Below are positions 5,788-13,192 of a stretch of 14,180 nt of DNA, piece by piece. Source of the stretch: Treponema sp. (GTDB taxonomy: Bacteria; Spirochaetota; Spirochaetia; Treponematales; Breznakiellaceae). The stretch spans positions 1 through 14,180 of the forward strand of contig JAIRLK010000222.1 of assembly GCA_031259515.1 (NCBI GenBank), read 5' to 3'. Each line of letters begins with the position of its first letter. Position 1 is the stretch's first letter. The notes beneath the pieces were generated by a model. The model was not told the origin of the DNA. It ran no database searches and saw only the letters and a list, made by a program, of their open reading frames with translations. The translations under genes and the position numbers were made by a program.

Positions 5788-6522
5788 ATGGCAAAGAAGA
5801 AGAAGAAAGCCGATGCGGGCAGCGCAGGAGGGGAATGGATCGTAACCTATTCGGACATGGTTACCCTGATGCTCTGCTTCTTTGTCGCCCTTTTTAATCC
5901 CGACGAAGTTGATCCCGCCCAGCTTGCCGCCATGATTTCCACCTTTAATAATACCGGCATGGGGGCTTCCTTTGGCGGCAACACCCTTACGGCGGGCAAA
6001 AGCGCCGATTTGGGAAACACCATCATGTCTCTGCCTTCCATGGATCAGGGCCGTTCCCTGGGAACCGCCTTGAAAAAGGCGGTGAGCCTGTTCCAGCCGG
6101 AAATACGGTCCAATAAGGTGCAGATTACTCAGGACGAACGCGGCCTGATTATCTCCTTGGCATCGGACGCCTTCTTCAACCCGGCGAGCGCCCGGATCAA
6201 CATGGAGGAAACCCGGGACATCCTGCTCCGTCTGGGGACGTTTCTGGCCTCCGATGAAGTCAGCGGACGGAAATTCCGCATAGAGGGCCATACCGACGAT
6301 ACGCCGGTGGACCCCGACGGCCCCTGGGAATCAAACTGGGAACTTTCTACCCGGCGTTCCATCAGCGTCCTCCACTACCTTACCGGCATAGGGGTAGAGG
6401 AAAACCGCTTTCAGGTGGCGGGATTCGCCGATACTATGCCTATAAGCCGGAACGATACCCCTGAAGGCCGGGCCTATAACCGGCGGGTAGATGTTGTTAT
6501 CTTGGATGAGGGGCATTTATAG
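5788..6522 (+). CDS. motB: Flagellar stator protein MotB
   Basis: MotB anchors the stator to peptidoglycan and carries the ion-binding aspartate. The 244-residue protein has a basic N-terminus (MAKKKKKAD), one membrane segment in WIVTYSDMVTLMLCFFVALF with Asp23 equivalent to the essential channel Asp, then a linker and a C-terminal OmpA-like domain (about 115-240). That domain shows FRIEGHTDDTP (from residue 163), NWELSTRR (183-190) and NRRVDVVIL (231-239). The segment after the helix, FNPDEVDPAQLAAMI, is the plug region. The gene starts one base after the motA stop, with GAGGG (5778-5782 region) as Shine-Dalgarno. It is the last gene before an AT-rich gap. Confidence 0.96.
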   Translation: MAKKKKKADAGSAGGEWIVTYSDMVTLMLCFFVALFNPDEVDPAQLAAMISTFNNTGMGASFGGNTLTAGKSADLGNTIMSLPSMDQGRSLGTALKKAVSLFQPEIRSNKVQITQDERGLIISLASDAFFNPASARINMEETRDILLRLGTFLASDEVSGRKFRIEGHTDDTPVDPDGPWESNWELSTRRSISVLHYLTGIGVEENRFQVAGFADTMPISRNDTPEGRAYNRRVDVVILDEGHL

Positions 6523-6605
6523 CCGGTTAATGGTGTTTGTTTGAATATATTTGCATAGTTTTTGGTTTTAATATACGATAATAGAATTAAGCGAGGTATC
6601 AGAGT
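6523..6605 (+). promoter_or_regulatory. AT-rich motB-fliL gap with a promoter-like region
   Basis: This 83-nt gap is much richer in A and T than the flanking genes. It contains TTGCAT (6551-6556), 17 bp, then TACGAT (6574-6579), a loose sigma-70-like pair, and the overlapping octamer TACGATAA (6574-6581), which shares CGATAA with the sigma-28 -10 consensus but lacks a TAAA 15 bp upstream. A secondary promoter for fliL onwards is possible but unproven. The fliL Shine-Dalgarno, GAGG at 6593-6596, lies at its end. Confidence 0.3.
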
Positions 6606-7166
6606 ATGTCTGATAATGATGAACTTAATGAAGTTGACGAAGGCGAAGCGTCGGCAGAAAAGAAGCAAAAAAAAGCGCCCGGTTTAGCCGTGTTGCTTCC
6701 GAACTTACTCAAATTTGTGGCAATAGGGCTGGGAGCCTTGGTTTTTATTGTTACCGTGGCGGTGATTACCTTTAACATCCTCAATAAGGGGGGGCGGAAC
6801 CAGACTGTTGTGGCGGAGTCCTCGTCTCCTTGGATTGGTAAGAGGCCGGAATATCAGATGTTTACGTCTATAGGTATCGTCAGGACCCGTACCAAGGATA
6901 CCTCTCCTTATTCGGTGGTGGTTGACATGGTTATAGGGTATGATATAAATGATAAAAACGCGCAGAATGAATTGACCAGCCGCTTATACGAACTCAAGGA
7001 TTTTGTGCGGAGTTTTTTCAGCGGCAAATACCGGGAAGACCTGTTGCCTGCCAACGAAGCCCGGTTAAAACAGGAAATAGTCGAAGCCTTGAATACCCGG
7101 GTGTTAGATTCTTCCAAGGCGCGGGTTGTATTATTTAATCAATTGGACGTAATGGAGATGCAATGA
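6606..7166 (+). CDS. fliL: Flagellar basal-body-associated protein FliL
   Basis: FliL is an inner-membrane protein that surrounds or supports the MotA/MotB stators; in spirochaetes it influences stator assembly and filament orientation. The 186-residue product has an acidic then basic cytoplasmic tail (1-33), one membrane helix (about 34-59, LLKFVAIGLGALVFIVTVAVITFNIL) and a periplasmic domain. The latter shows the family pattern of a strand (SPYSVVVDMVIGYDI), the helix ELTSRLYELKDFVRSFFSGK (122-141), EARLKQEIVEALNTRV and a C-terminal strand ending in FNQLDVMEMQ. The start is ATG 6606, with GAGG 9 nt upstream. The stop overlaps the fliM start as ATGA, implying coupled translation. An A8 run (6667-6674) lies in the basic tail. 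Confidence 0.94.
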   Translation: MSDNDELNEVDEGEASAEKKQKKAPGLAVLLPNLLKFVAIGLGALVFIVTVAVITFNILNKGGRNQTVVAESSSPWIGKRPEYQMFTSIGIVRTRTKDTSPYSVVVDMVIGYDINDKNAQNELTSRLYELKDFVRSFFSGKYREDLLPANEARLKQEIVEALNTRVLDSSKARVVLFNQLDVMEMQ

Positions 7167-8194
7167 CAGAGGTTCTGTCCCAGGAAGAAATTGATCAACT
7201 GCTCACGGCGATTAACGCGGGGGAGGCGGAACCGGAAGCTTTCCGGCCCGTTGCGGATACCCGTAAGATCAAGATCTACGATTTCAAGCGGCCTGACAAA
7301 TTCTCCAAGGATCAGATACGTACCGTCTCCATCATGCACGAGTCCTTTGCCCGGCTCACCACTACCAGCCTTTCGGCACAGCTCCGTTCCATGGTTCATG
7401 TCCATGTAGCTTCCGTTGATCAGCTTACCTACGAGGAATTCATCCGGTCCATCCCAACTCCCACCACCCTAGCCATCATCAACATGGACCCTCTCAAGGG
7501 GAACGCCATTCTGGAGATAGACCCGGCGATAACGTTTTCTATTATAGACCGTCTCTTTGGCGGTACGGGGGAGGGGACCAAGTCCCAGCATGAACTTACG
7601 GACATAGAGCAGTCGGTCATGGAGGGTATCGTTGTGCGTATTTTGGGCAATATGCGGGAAGCCTGGGCTCAGGTCATAGACCTGCGGCCCCGGCTTGGGC
7701 AGATTGACACGAACCCGCAGTTCGCCCAGATAGTGGCCCCGACGGAAATGGTGGTCCTGGTAACCCTGGAAACCAAAGTGGGGGATGTCGAAGGGATGAT
7801 GAACTTCTGCATACCCTACCTGACTATTGAACCGATTATCGGAAAATTATCGGCTCAGTTTTGGTACTCTTCGGTACGCCGGAACACCACGGCGGAAAAC
7901 TTGAATTTATTAAAGGATAAGCTGGCAACTGTCGATGTAAATGTAGTAGCCGAAATCGGAAAGATACAGATCCCAGTCCGGGATGTCCTGTCCCTGCGAA
8001 TCGGGGATATTATACAGCTCTACAGCGTCCGGGTGGGAGATCCGTTTTCCCTCAGTGTCGGCAACAAACGAAAATTTTTGTGCCGGCCCGGAGTTATTGG
8101 CAAGAAGATGGCGGTACAGGTGATTAAGAAAACCGCTGAGTTTAATCAGAATGAATTTGAAGAGTTTTCACCCGAAGGGGGAGATTTATTATGA
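7163..8194 (+). CDS. fliM: Flagellar motor switch protein FliM
   Basis: FliM is the C-ring protein that binds CheY-P and passes the signal to FliG. The 343-residue product has the N-terminal CheY-P-binding segment LSQEEIDQLLTAI (residues 5-17), a middle CheC-like domain with the FliG-contacting GGTG motif (133-136, in DRLFGGTGEG), and a C-terminal SpoA/FliN-like domain (about 253-329, with VPVRDVL-type IPVRDVLSLRIGDIIQL). It overlaps fliL by 4 nt (ATGA at 7163-7166), with GGAG 5 nt before the start, and overlaps fliY in the same way. These overlaps suggest tightly balanced FliL, FliM and FliY synthesis. Confidence 0.97.
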   Translation: MTEVLSQEEIDQLLTAINAGEAEPEAFRPVADTRKIKIYDFKRPDKFSKDQIRTVSIMHESFARLTTTSLSAQLRSMVHVHVASVDQLTYEEFIRSIPTPTTLAIINMDPLKGNAILEIDPAITFSIIDRLFGGTGEGTKSQHELTDIEQSVMEGIVVRILGNMREAWAQVIDLRPRLGQIDTNPQFAQIVAPTEMVVLVTLETKVGDVEGMMNFCIPYLTIEPIIGKLSAQFWYSSVRRNTTAENLNLLKDKLATVDVNVVAEIGKIQIPVRDVLSLRIGDIIQLYSVRVGDPFSLSVGNKRKFLCRPGVIGKKMAVQVIKKTAEFNQNEFEEFSPEGGDLL

Positions 8195-9321
8195 GCGATG
8201 GCGCTCTTTCGCAAGATGAAATAGACGCTCTGTTGGCGGGAGTGAACCCCTCGGGCGACTCGGATGCTGGCGCTGCGGCCGCTTCACCGGCTGCGGCATC
8301 AGAGGAGGGCGATAATGACCGGCGGGCGGTAGAGGATTTTCTTGCTTCCACCGTAGATGCCTTGTCTTCCAATCTTTCCATGATGACCAATCCCGAGGTG
8401 TCCCTGAGAAATCCTCAGGTAACTTTCACCGACCGGGATGTTTTTTTGCCGAGCCTGCCCGAGCGGGTAACGGCTACGAAGATAAACTTCAGCTCCGGTT
8501 TCCCCGGGGACCACCTGTTCCTCATGCCGGAAGACGCGGCCAAGGGTATTGCCAGCCTTATGAATAAAGAGGAGAACATTACCCTGGACGAGATGGCCCT
8601 GTCGGTGATAGGCGAAGCGGTTTCCACCCTGGTGGGAACCCAGATCACCGCCCTGACCAGCAAGACCGGCAACAAGTCCATTGCCGCGACTCCTCCGGAG
8701 ACGACCAGCGTCCCCAAAGGGGTGGTGGCTTTGCCGGGCGGGAATTTTCTGGCCGCCACGTACGAATTAGACCTGGGGGGCGGTAAGTCCTATCAGTTTT
8801 GGGAGATCCTGGGCGCCGAGGTTTCAGGCGACATTGCCCGGGCCCTGACCGGCGGCGGTGATAACAAGGGCGACGCGGCTATGCGGGGCAACGGTCCCGG
8901 CAGAAATGCCGCGCCAAATAAAGGGGGCAGTACAATGGGGGGAATGGCAGGCGGCGGTGGTTCCGACAGAAACGCCGCGTCGAATATGGGGGGAGGAATG
9001 CGGCCTACGAATGTGCAATCGGTCCAGTATCCGAGCTTCATGCCTCAGACGAATCCCCAGGAACAGGGGAATATCGGTCTCATCATGGATGTTTACATGG
9101 AGATGACCGTTGAATTGGGCCGTACCCGCAAGCTTATCAAAGAAATTCTGAATATGGGTGAAGGAACCATCATAGAACTGGATAAACTTGCCGGTGAGCC
9201 GGTGGATATTCTGGTAAATCATAAACTCATCGCCAAAGGTGAGGTTGTAGTCATTGATGAAAATTTTGGCGTCCGGGTTACGGAAATAGTGTCGCCCATG
9301 GAAAGAATGACCGATATATAA
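8191..9321 (+). CDS. fliY: Flagellar motor switch protein FliY (FliN with CheC-like domain)
   Basis: FliY takes the place of FliN in the C-ring. The 376-residue protein has an N-terminal CheY-binding-like segment LSQDEIDALLAG (6-17), an Ala/Ser-rich linker, a CheC-like domain (about 45-215), a Gly/Asn-rich linker (about 221-272), and a C-terminal SpoA/FliN domain (about 293-369, DVYMEMTVELGRTRKLIKEI then GTIIELDKLAGEPVDILVN). CheC-type phosphatases carry (D/S)x3Ex2N-x22-P; here the better half-site reads Ser138, Glu142, Ser145, Pro168, so spacing is intact but the catalytic Asn is Ser. The other half-site around 56-63 lacks both Glu and Asn. I infer weak or no CheY-P phosphatase activity. The linker contains the repeated RNAAPNKGG / RNAASNMGG. 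The start overlaps the fliM stop (ATGA). Confidence 0.94.
   Translation: MSDGALSQDEIDALLAGVNPSGDSDAGAAAASPAAASEEGDNDRRAVEDFLASTVDALSSNLSMMTNPEVSLRNPQVTFTDRDVFLPSLPERVTATKINFSSGFPGDHLFLMPEDAAKGIASLMNKEENITLDEMALSVIGEAVSTLVGTQITALTSKTGNKSIAATPPETTSVPKGVVALPGGNFLAATYELDLGGGKSYQFWEILGAEVSGDIARALTGGGDNKGDAAMRGNGPGRNAAPNKGGSTMGGMAGGGGSDRNAASNMGGGMRPTNVQSVQYPSFMPQTNPQEQGNIGLIMDVYMEMTVELGRTRKLIKEILNMGEGTIIELDKLAGEPVDILVNHKLIAKGEVVVIDENFGVRVTEIVSPMERMTDI
8901..8993 (+). repeat. Duplicated 27-bp unit in the fliY glycine-rich linker
   Basis: Two direct repeats, 8901-8927 and 8967-8993, match at 22 of 27 positions with a 66-bp (22-codon) offset. They encode RNAAPNKGG and RNAASNMGG. Diverged, in-frame duplication suggests a linker whose length has changed by repeat expansion. 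Confidence 0.6.
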
Positions 9322-9439
9322 TAGACAAGCGGATGTTTATTGGCTATACTGGAACAGGTTAATGTAGCTTTTTACATTATATATAAAATTTAGACTGAAA
9401 GTCAAAGACTTAACAGACTAAGACCGGATCAGTTCGTAC
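9322..9439. other. AT-rich fliY-fliO gap with hairpins
   Basis: About 118 nt without a gene in an otherwise tightly packed operon. It holds a 7-bp inverted repeat TAATGTA (9360-9366) / TACATTA (9373-9379) with a 6-nt loop. It runs into a TATATATAAAAT tract (9378-9389), then AAGTC-AAA-GACTT (9399-9411) within repeated AGACT words. The tract could be a -10 region for fliO-flhA or the hairpin could be an mRNA element; no good -35 or terminator T-tract is visible. Confidence 0.45.
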
Positions 9440-10090
9440 TTGGGAGGGGAAAAACTGTATCGACTTCGTTTAGGTCTGGCGCTGGGTTGCCTCGCCTTCG
9501 TCCTATTCAATCAAGATATTCATTTGGCCGCACAGGACGCGGATAACCTGGGGGAAGATTTTTTCCCGCAAACCGCCGTTGCGGAAACCCTGGACGAATC
9601 CGTCTTTGTCCTGGGAGAGGCGGCTCAGGGGACCGGTCTTTCGCCGGTTTCGTCGGGATTCACCGTCTTCAGGATGGTCCTGGCCCTCGCCCTGGTAGCA
9701 GCCGCCATTTACGGCGCCGTGTTCTTTATACGCCGAGCATCCCGGCCACGGGAACGCCGAAACTCCTATCTTAAAGTCCTCACCAGCGCCCATTTGGGGT
9801 CCAACCGTTTTGTCCATGTGGTAAACCTGGGGAACCAGGCGTGGCTCGTGGGATCCGGGGAAGGCGGGGTCTCCCTTATCGCCGAGGTGGCGGACCGGGA
9901 AGCCCTGGATGCCATGCTGCTGGAAGATTCCCAAAAGCAAACCGAGCCGGGGGGGCGGATTCCTGATTTTCGTAGCCTTCTGCGCCGTTTTGGCGGCGGG
10001 ACCGGTCCGGATGGGGAGCTTCCCCCGGATAGACCCGGTTTTTCCGTAGACAACGTGCGGAAAAACCGGGAAAGGCTTAGGGGGTTATAG
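9440..10090 (+). CDS. fliO: Flagellar export-gate assembly protein FliO (FliZ in Borrelia)
   Basis: FliO helps assemble the FliP ring of the type III export gate. Counted from TTG 9440 the product has 216 residues: an N-terminal hydrophobic stretch resembling a signal peptide (about 11-23, then LAAQDA), an acidic periplasmic segment, a membrane helix (about 76-98, FRMVLALALVAAAIYGAVFFIRR), and a cytoplasmic domain with the FliO-like pattern LKVLTSAHLGSNRFVHVVNLGNQAWLVGSGEGGVSLIAEV (111-150). FliO proteins diverge strongly; assignment rests on this pattern and the position before fliP. The start is uncertain. The only strong Shine-Dalgarno, GGAGGGG (9443-9449), lies inside the TTG-started frame and points to CTG 9455, so the mature reading may start five codons later. 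Confidence 0.85.
   Translation: MGGEKLYRLRLGLALGCLAFVLFNQDIHLAAQDADNLGEDFFPQTAVAETLDESVFVLGEAAQGTGLSPVSSGFTVFRMVLALALVAAAIYGAVFFIRRASRPRERRNSYLKVLTSAHLGSNRFVHVVNLGNQAWLVGSGEGGVSLIAEVADREALDAMLLEDSQKQTEPGGRIPDFRSLLRRFGGGTGPDGELPPDRPGFSVDNVRKNRERLRGL
9443..9449 (+). promoter_or_regulatory. Shine-Dalgarno suggesting a CTG start for fliO
   Basis: GGAGGGG is followed by 5 nt and CTG (9455-9457) in the fliO frame, where the peptide continues YRLRLGLALG. Upstream of TTG 9440 there is no such site. There is no in-frame ATG or GTG before the hydrophobic segment, so the gene probably uses a poor start codon. Confidence 0.5.
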
Positions 10091-10092
10091 GT

Positions 10093-10914
10093 ATGCGGCA
10101 GGTTAAAGTCCGGGGGGTATTTTTTCTGTTCCTGTTGCTGGGGCCCCTGTTTCAGGGGGCGGCCCAGACGCCGCCTTTCCCAGGCATGTCCACTCAGGGA
10201 ACCATGAATATTCCCGCTCCTCCGGCGGATCCGGTGATACCTTTCGTGGACCTGACCATCAGGAACCCTGAGTCTGGGCAGGAAGTGGCTTTTTCCCTCC
10301 AGCTTCTCCTTTTAGTTACCATCCTTTCCCTGGCGCCAAGCATCATCGTGCTGATGACCAGTTTCCTCCGAATCTCCATCGTGCTGGACTTTATCAAGCG
10401 GGCCTTGTCGCTCCAGCAGGTTCCCCCTAATCAGGTTATCCTGGGGATTTCTCTGTTTTTGACCGCCTTCATCATGTGGCCCACCATCACGGCGGTGTAT
10501 GAAAACGCCTTCCAGCCCCTGGCGGCAGGCGAAATATCGGTGGAAACCGCTTACCGGGAGGCCGAGGCTCCCATGCGGATCTTCATGTACCGTCAGATGC
10601 AGGGGAACCCAGAGAACATCAGGCTCTTTATGGCCATGCGGGGCCTGGACAGGCCGGACACTCTGGCGGACGTTCCTACCTATGTACTCATCCCCGCTTT
10701 CATCCTCAATGAACTAACCGTCGCGTTTAAGATAGGGATAGTGCTCTTTATTCCCTTTATCGTTATTGATATGGTGGTGGCCAGCGCCCTCATGTCCATG
10801 GGCATGATCATGCTGCCGCCGGTCATGATTTCCATGCCCTTCAAACTCATCCTTTTTATTCTGGTAGACGGCTGGGGGCTTTTGACGGACCAACTGGTCC
10901 GGTCCTTCGTTTAG
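10093..10914 (+). CDS. fliP: Flagellar type III export-gate protein FliP
   Basis: FliP forms the pentameric core of the export gate with FliQ and FliR in the inner membrane. The 273-residue product has a cleavable-type signal sequence (about 1-24, FFLFLLLGPLFQGAAQ), as known for FliP. Then come membrane segments at about 68-88 and 112-132, a periplasmic part, and the strongly conserved C-terminal block ILNELTVAFKIGIVLFIPF (204-222) to VIDMVVASALMSMGMIMLPP (224-243). LMTSFLRISIVLDFIKRALS (87-106) is also a family hallmark. The ATG lies 2 nt after the fliO stop, with AGGGGG 8 nt upstream. Confidence 0.97.
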   Translation: MRQVKVRGVFFLFLLLGPLFQGAAQTPPFPGMSTQGTMNIPAPPADPVIPFVDLTIRNPESGQEVAFSLQLLLLVTILSLAPSIIVLMTSFLRISIVLDFIKRALSLQQVPPNQVILGISLFLTAFIMWPTITAVYENAFQPLAAGEISVETAYREAEAPMRIFMYRQMQGNPENIRLFMAMRGLDRPDTLADVPTYVLIPAFILNELTVAFKIGIVLFIPFIVIDMVVASALMSMGMIMLPPVMISMPFKLILFILVDGWGLLTDQLVRSFV

Positions 10915-10923
10915 GAGAAACTG

Positions 10924-11193
10924 GTGAGTATAGGCGAAATTACGGCCCTTCTCCGGGGGGGGATACTGGAAGTCCTGTTGCTGGCCGCTCCGCTCCTGGT
11001 TTCCGCCTTGGTCGTGGGCCTGGTCGTAGCCATTTTACAGGCCACCACATCCATACAGGAGCAGACCCTGACCTTTGTCCCCAAAGTCATTGTCATACTC
11101 CTGGTCCTGGGCTTTCTGGGGGGCTGGATGTTTTCTTCTCTGGGCGATTATACGGTGCAGCTTTTCCGGATGATCCCCGATATGGCGAGGTAA
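10924..11193 (+). CDS. fliQ: Flagellar type III export-gate protein FliQ
   Basis: FliQ is the small two-helix subunit of the export gate. The 89-residue length is normal. Two membrane segments (about 16-38 and 53-75) flank the conserved QATTSIQEQTLTFVPK (39-54). The start is GTG 10924, with GGAG (10914-10917) overlapping the end of fliP and a 6-nt spacer. A G8 run (10955-10962) sits at codons 11-13, a possible slippage site that would abolish the protein if its length changed. Confidence 0.96.
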   Translation: MSIGEITALLRGGILEVLLLAAPLLVSALVVGLVVAILQATTSIQEQTLTFVPKVIVILLVLGFLGGWMFSSLGDYTVQLFRMIPDMAR

Positions 11194-11198
11194 GCGAG

Positions 11199-12017
11199 AT
11201 GTTTGACGATATCCTGCGGGCGGCGCCGGTGTTTCTTTTGATCGCCGTCCGGGCCTTGGCGATGATAGAGACCGCTCCTCTGCTTTCTTCCGAGGCGGTT
11301 CCCCAGGTTGCGAAGATCGCCCTGGCGGGGTTCGCCGCCTATGGGGCGTTTCCGGCGGCCCAGGCTGTTCCGTACTTTGGCGGCCTCAGTACGGACCTCT
11401 TCGGCCTTTCCTTCGTTTTTTTAGTGGCGGGAGAAGCGATCATCGGGATCATCATCGGGTTTTTCCTCACGATTTTATACGCCGCCTTTTCTACCGCCGG
11501 GCAGTTCTTCTCCCTCCAGATGGGGTTTGGCGCGTCCGAAACCTTCGATCCCCTGTCCCAGATAGAAAACCCCCTTATGGGTCAGTACCTTAACCTGGTG
11601 GCCATGCTGGTCTTTTTGTCCGCCGATGGTTTCCAGCGGCTTTTCCTGGGGGGCTTTCAGCGGTCCGTCCAGTCTCTGAGTACCCCGGCTCTTGTGGCGG
11701 GCCGGGAGGCGGCGGTAGTCATGCTGGCATCGGGGCTTTCACGGCTTTTTTTGGACGCCATCATCATCTCCTTGCCCATCTTGGGAACCCTGTTCCTGAC
11801 TTCCCTGTCCACAGGGCTTATCTCCAAAGCCGCCCCGCAGATCAATATCCTCTCCGAAGGGTTCCCTATTTCTATTACCGTGGCCTTTGTACTCATCGCC
11901 GCCACCTTGCCCTTCATGGTGGAGGCCTTTGGCCGGGTGGTGGACGCGGCCTTCGCTTCCCTGGAGTCCCTCTATATTCAGATCGGCAGTCAAATCGGAG
12001 GCGGGTATGGCGGATAA
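11199..12017 (+). CDS. fliR: Flagellar type III export-gate protein FliR
   Basis: FliR completes the FliP5-FliQ4-FliR1 export gate. The 272-residue, highly hydrophobic product has six or so predicted membrane segments and the family pattern LQMGFGASETFDPLSQIENP (about 106-125), followed by LNLVAMLVFLSADGFQRLFL. The C-terminal region holds LSTGLISKAAPQINILSEGF (about 203-222), also typical. The ATG lies 5 nt after the fliQ stop, with GCGAGG upstream. The 3' end overlaps flhB by 11 nt; its final codons contain the GGAGG site of flhB. Confidence 0.95.
   Translation: MFDDILRAAPVFLLIAVRALAMIETAPLLSSEAVPQVAKIALAGFAAYGAFPAAQAVPYFGGLSTDLFGLSFVFLVAGEAIIGIIIGFFLTILYAAFSTAGQFFSLQMGFGASETFDPLSQIENPLMGQYLNLVAMLVFLSADGFQRLFLGGFQRSVQSLSTPALVAGREAAVVMLASGLSRLFLDAIIISLPILGTLFLTSLSTGLISKAAPQINILSEGFPISITVAFVLIAATLPFMVEAFGRVVDAAFASLESLYIQIGSQIGGGYGG
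11997..12001 (+). promoter_or_regulatory. Shine-Dalgarno that fixes the flhB start
   Basis: GGAGG lies 5 nt before ATG 12007. The open frame extends upstream to 11887 within fliR, but the peptide there does not resemble FlhB, whereas MADKG from 12007 leads into the FlhB N-terminal motif. Confidence 0.8.
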
Positions 12018-13182
12018 GGGTTTGCGGGACTTTGCCCTGGATGAGGAGCTTGGTTTTGATGCCCCGTACCTCGCGGCTCTCAATATGGACCTCCAGTGGT
12101 TTGCCGCGGAGGACGAGGGGCGTACCGAGGAACCGTCGGACTATAAGATACGCAAGGCCCGGGAGGAAGGCCGGGTCGCCAAGAGCCAGGAACTCGTCGG
12201 CGCCCTGGTGCTGCTCCTGCCGGCAATAGCGATACTGATTTTGGCGCCATCCATGCTCAAGACCTGCGTGGAAATGCTGCGGTTTTTTTTACTCCGCGCT
12301 GCGGAATTGGATCCGGTGAAAGACCGGATCGTCCCGGAGGCTTTTTTCCGGTATTTTATCCGCCTGGCCCTGCCCATCGTCATGGTATCCGTGGCGGCGG
12401 CGATCTTTGCCAATCTGGTACAGACCGGTCCCCTCTTTACCACCAAGCCCTTGACGCCGAATTTCTCTAAGATTGTTCCCCGGTTCGGCAAGTATTTCCA
12501 GCGTATATTTTCCATGGAAGGACTGTTCAACTTTGCCAAGTCGGTGGTTAAAATGATCATCATAGGCGCGGTGGCTTTTTTCCTGATCCGTTCAGAAATA
12601 GAGAAGCTGGCGAATTTGCAGACCGTGAACCTGTGGCTGGGTATTACCCTTATCGCGTCCTTGGCGATTAGGATGCTCATCATCTCCGCCCTGTTGCTTT
12701 TGGTCCTTTCCGTTCCGGACTTGATGTTCCAAAGGTGGCAGTACCGGGAATCCCTCAAGATGACCAAGCAGGAGGTCAAGGAAGAGCGGAAGATGTACGA
12801 AGGGGATCCCCTGGTGCGGTCGAGGCTCAGGCAGCGTATGCGGGAGGTCATGACCCGGAACATGATGGCCAGCGTCCCTAAGGCGGATGTCGTGGTTACC
12901 AACCCTACCCACTTTGCGGTGGCGCTGGAATACCACCAGGGTATGAAGGGTCCCCAGGTAACCGCCAAAGGCGCCGATGAAATGGCCTTTCAGATCCGGC
13001 GTATCGCCGCGGAAAATCAGGTTCCCATTGTGGAACACAAGCCCCTGGCCCGTGCGTTATACGCGGAAACTGAAGTGGGGGACCTAATCCCCGAAGCCTA
13101 CTATGAGGTAGTGGCAAAGATCCTCGGTAAGGTGTGGAGCCTTAACGAGGAACGCCGCAGGGCGGAAGGTATGAGGGCGTAA
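12007..13182 (+). CDS. flhB: Flagellar export switch protein FlhB
   Basis: FlhB controls the change from hook to filament export together with FliK. The 391-residue protein has a somewhat long N-terminal tail (1-60) ending in LNMDLQWFA and the typical EGRTEEPSDYKIRKAREEGR plus VAKSQEL. Four membrane segments follow (about 62-85, 118-139, 176-196, 218-239). The cytoplasmic domain contains the autocleavage site Asn299-Pro300-Thr301-His302 (codons from 12901) and the downstream IVEHKPLARALYAETEVGDLIPEAYYEVVAKIL block (about 340-372). Asn-Pro cleavage is expected from family knowledge. The start overlaps the end of fliR by 11 nt, indicating coupling. A T8 run lies at 12283-12290. Confidence 0.96.
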   Translation: MADKGLRDFALDEELGFDAPYLAALNMDLQWFAAEDEGRTEEPSDYKIRKAREEGRVAKSQELVGALVLLLPAIAILILAPSMLKTCVEMLRFFLLRAAELDPVKDRIVPEAFFRYFIRLALPIVMVSVAAAIFANLVQTGPLFTTKPLTPNFSKIVPRFGKYFQRIFSMEGLFNFAKSVVKMIIIGAVAFFLIRSEIEKLANLQTVNLWLGITLIASLAIRMLIISALLLLVLSVPDLMFQRWQYRESLKMTKQEVKEERKMYEGDPLVRSRLRQRMREVMTRNMMASVPKADVVVTNPTHFAVALEYHQGMKGPQVTAKGADEMAFQIRRIAAENQVPIVEHKPLARALYAETEVGDLIPEAYYEVVAKILGKVWSLNEERRRAEGMRA

Positions 13183-13192
13183 GGAGTAAGAT

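Noticed and set aside
11887..12006. Upstream extension of the flhB frame into fliR
   Set aside because: The extension translates to a Pro/Ser/Trp-rich stretch unlike FlhB, and GGAGG at 11997-12001 fits ATG 12007.
12141..12968. Antisense open frame of 275 codons opposite flhB
   Set aside because: It lies wholly within flhB, whose NPTH motif and N-terminal block are clear; the translation shows no recognisable domain.
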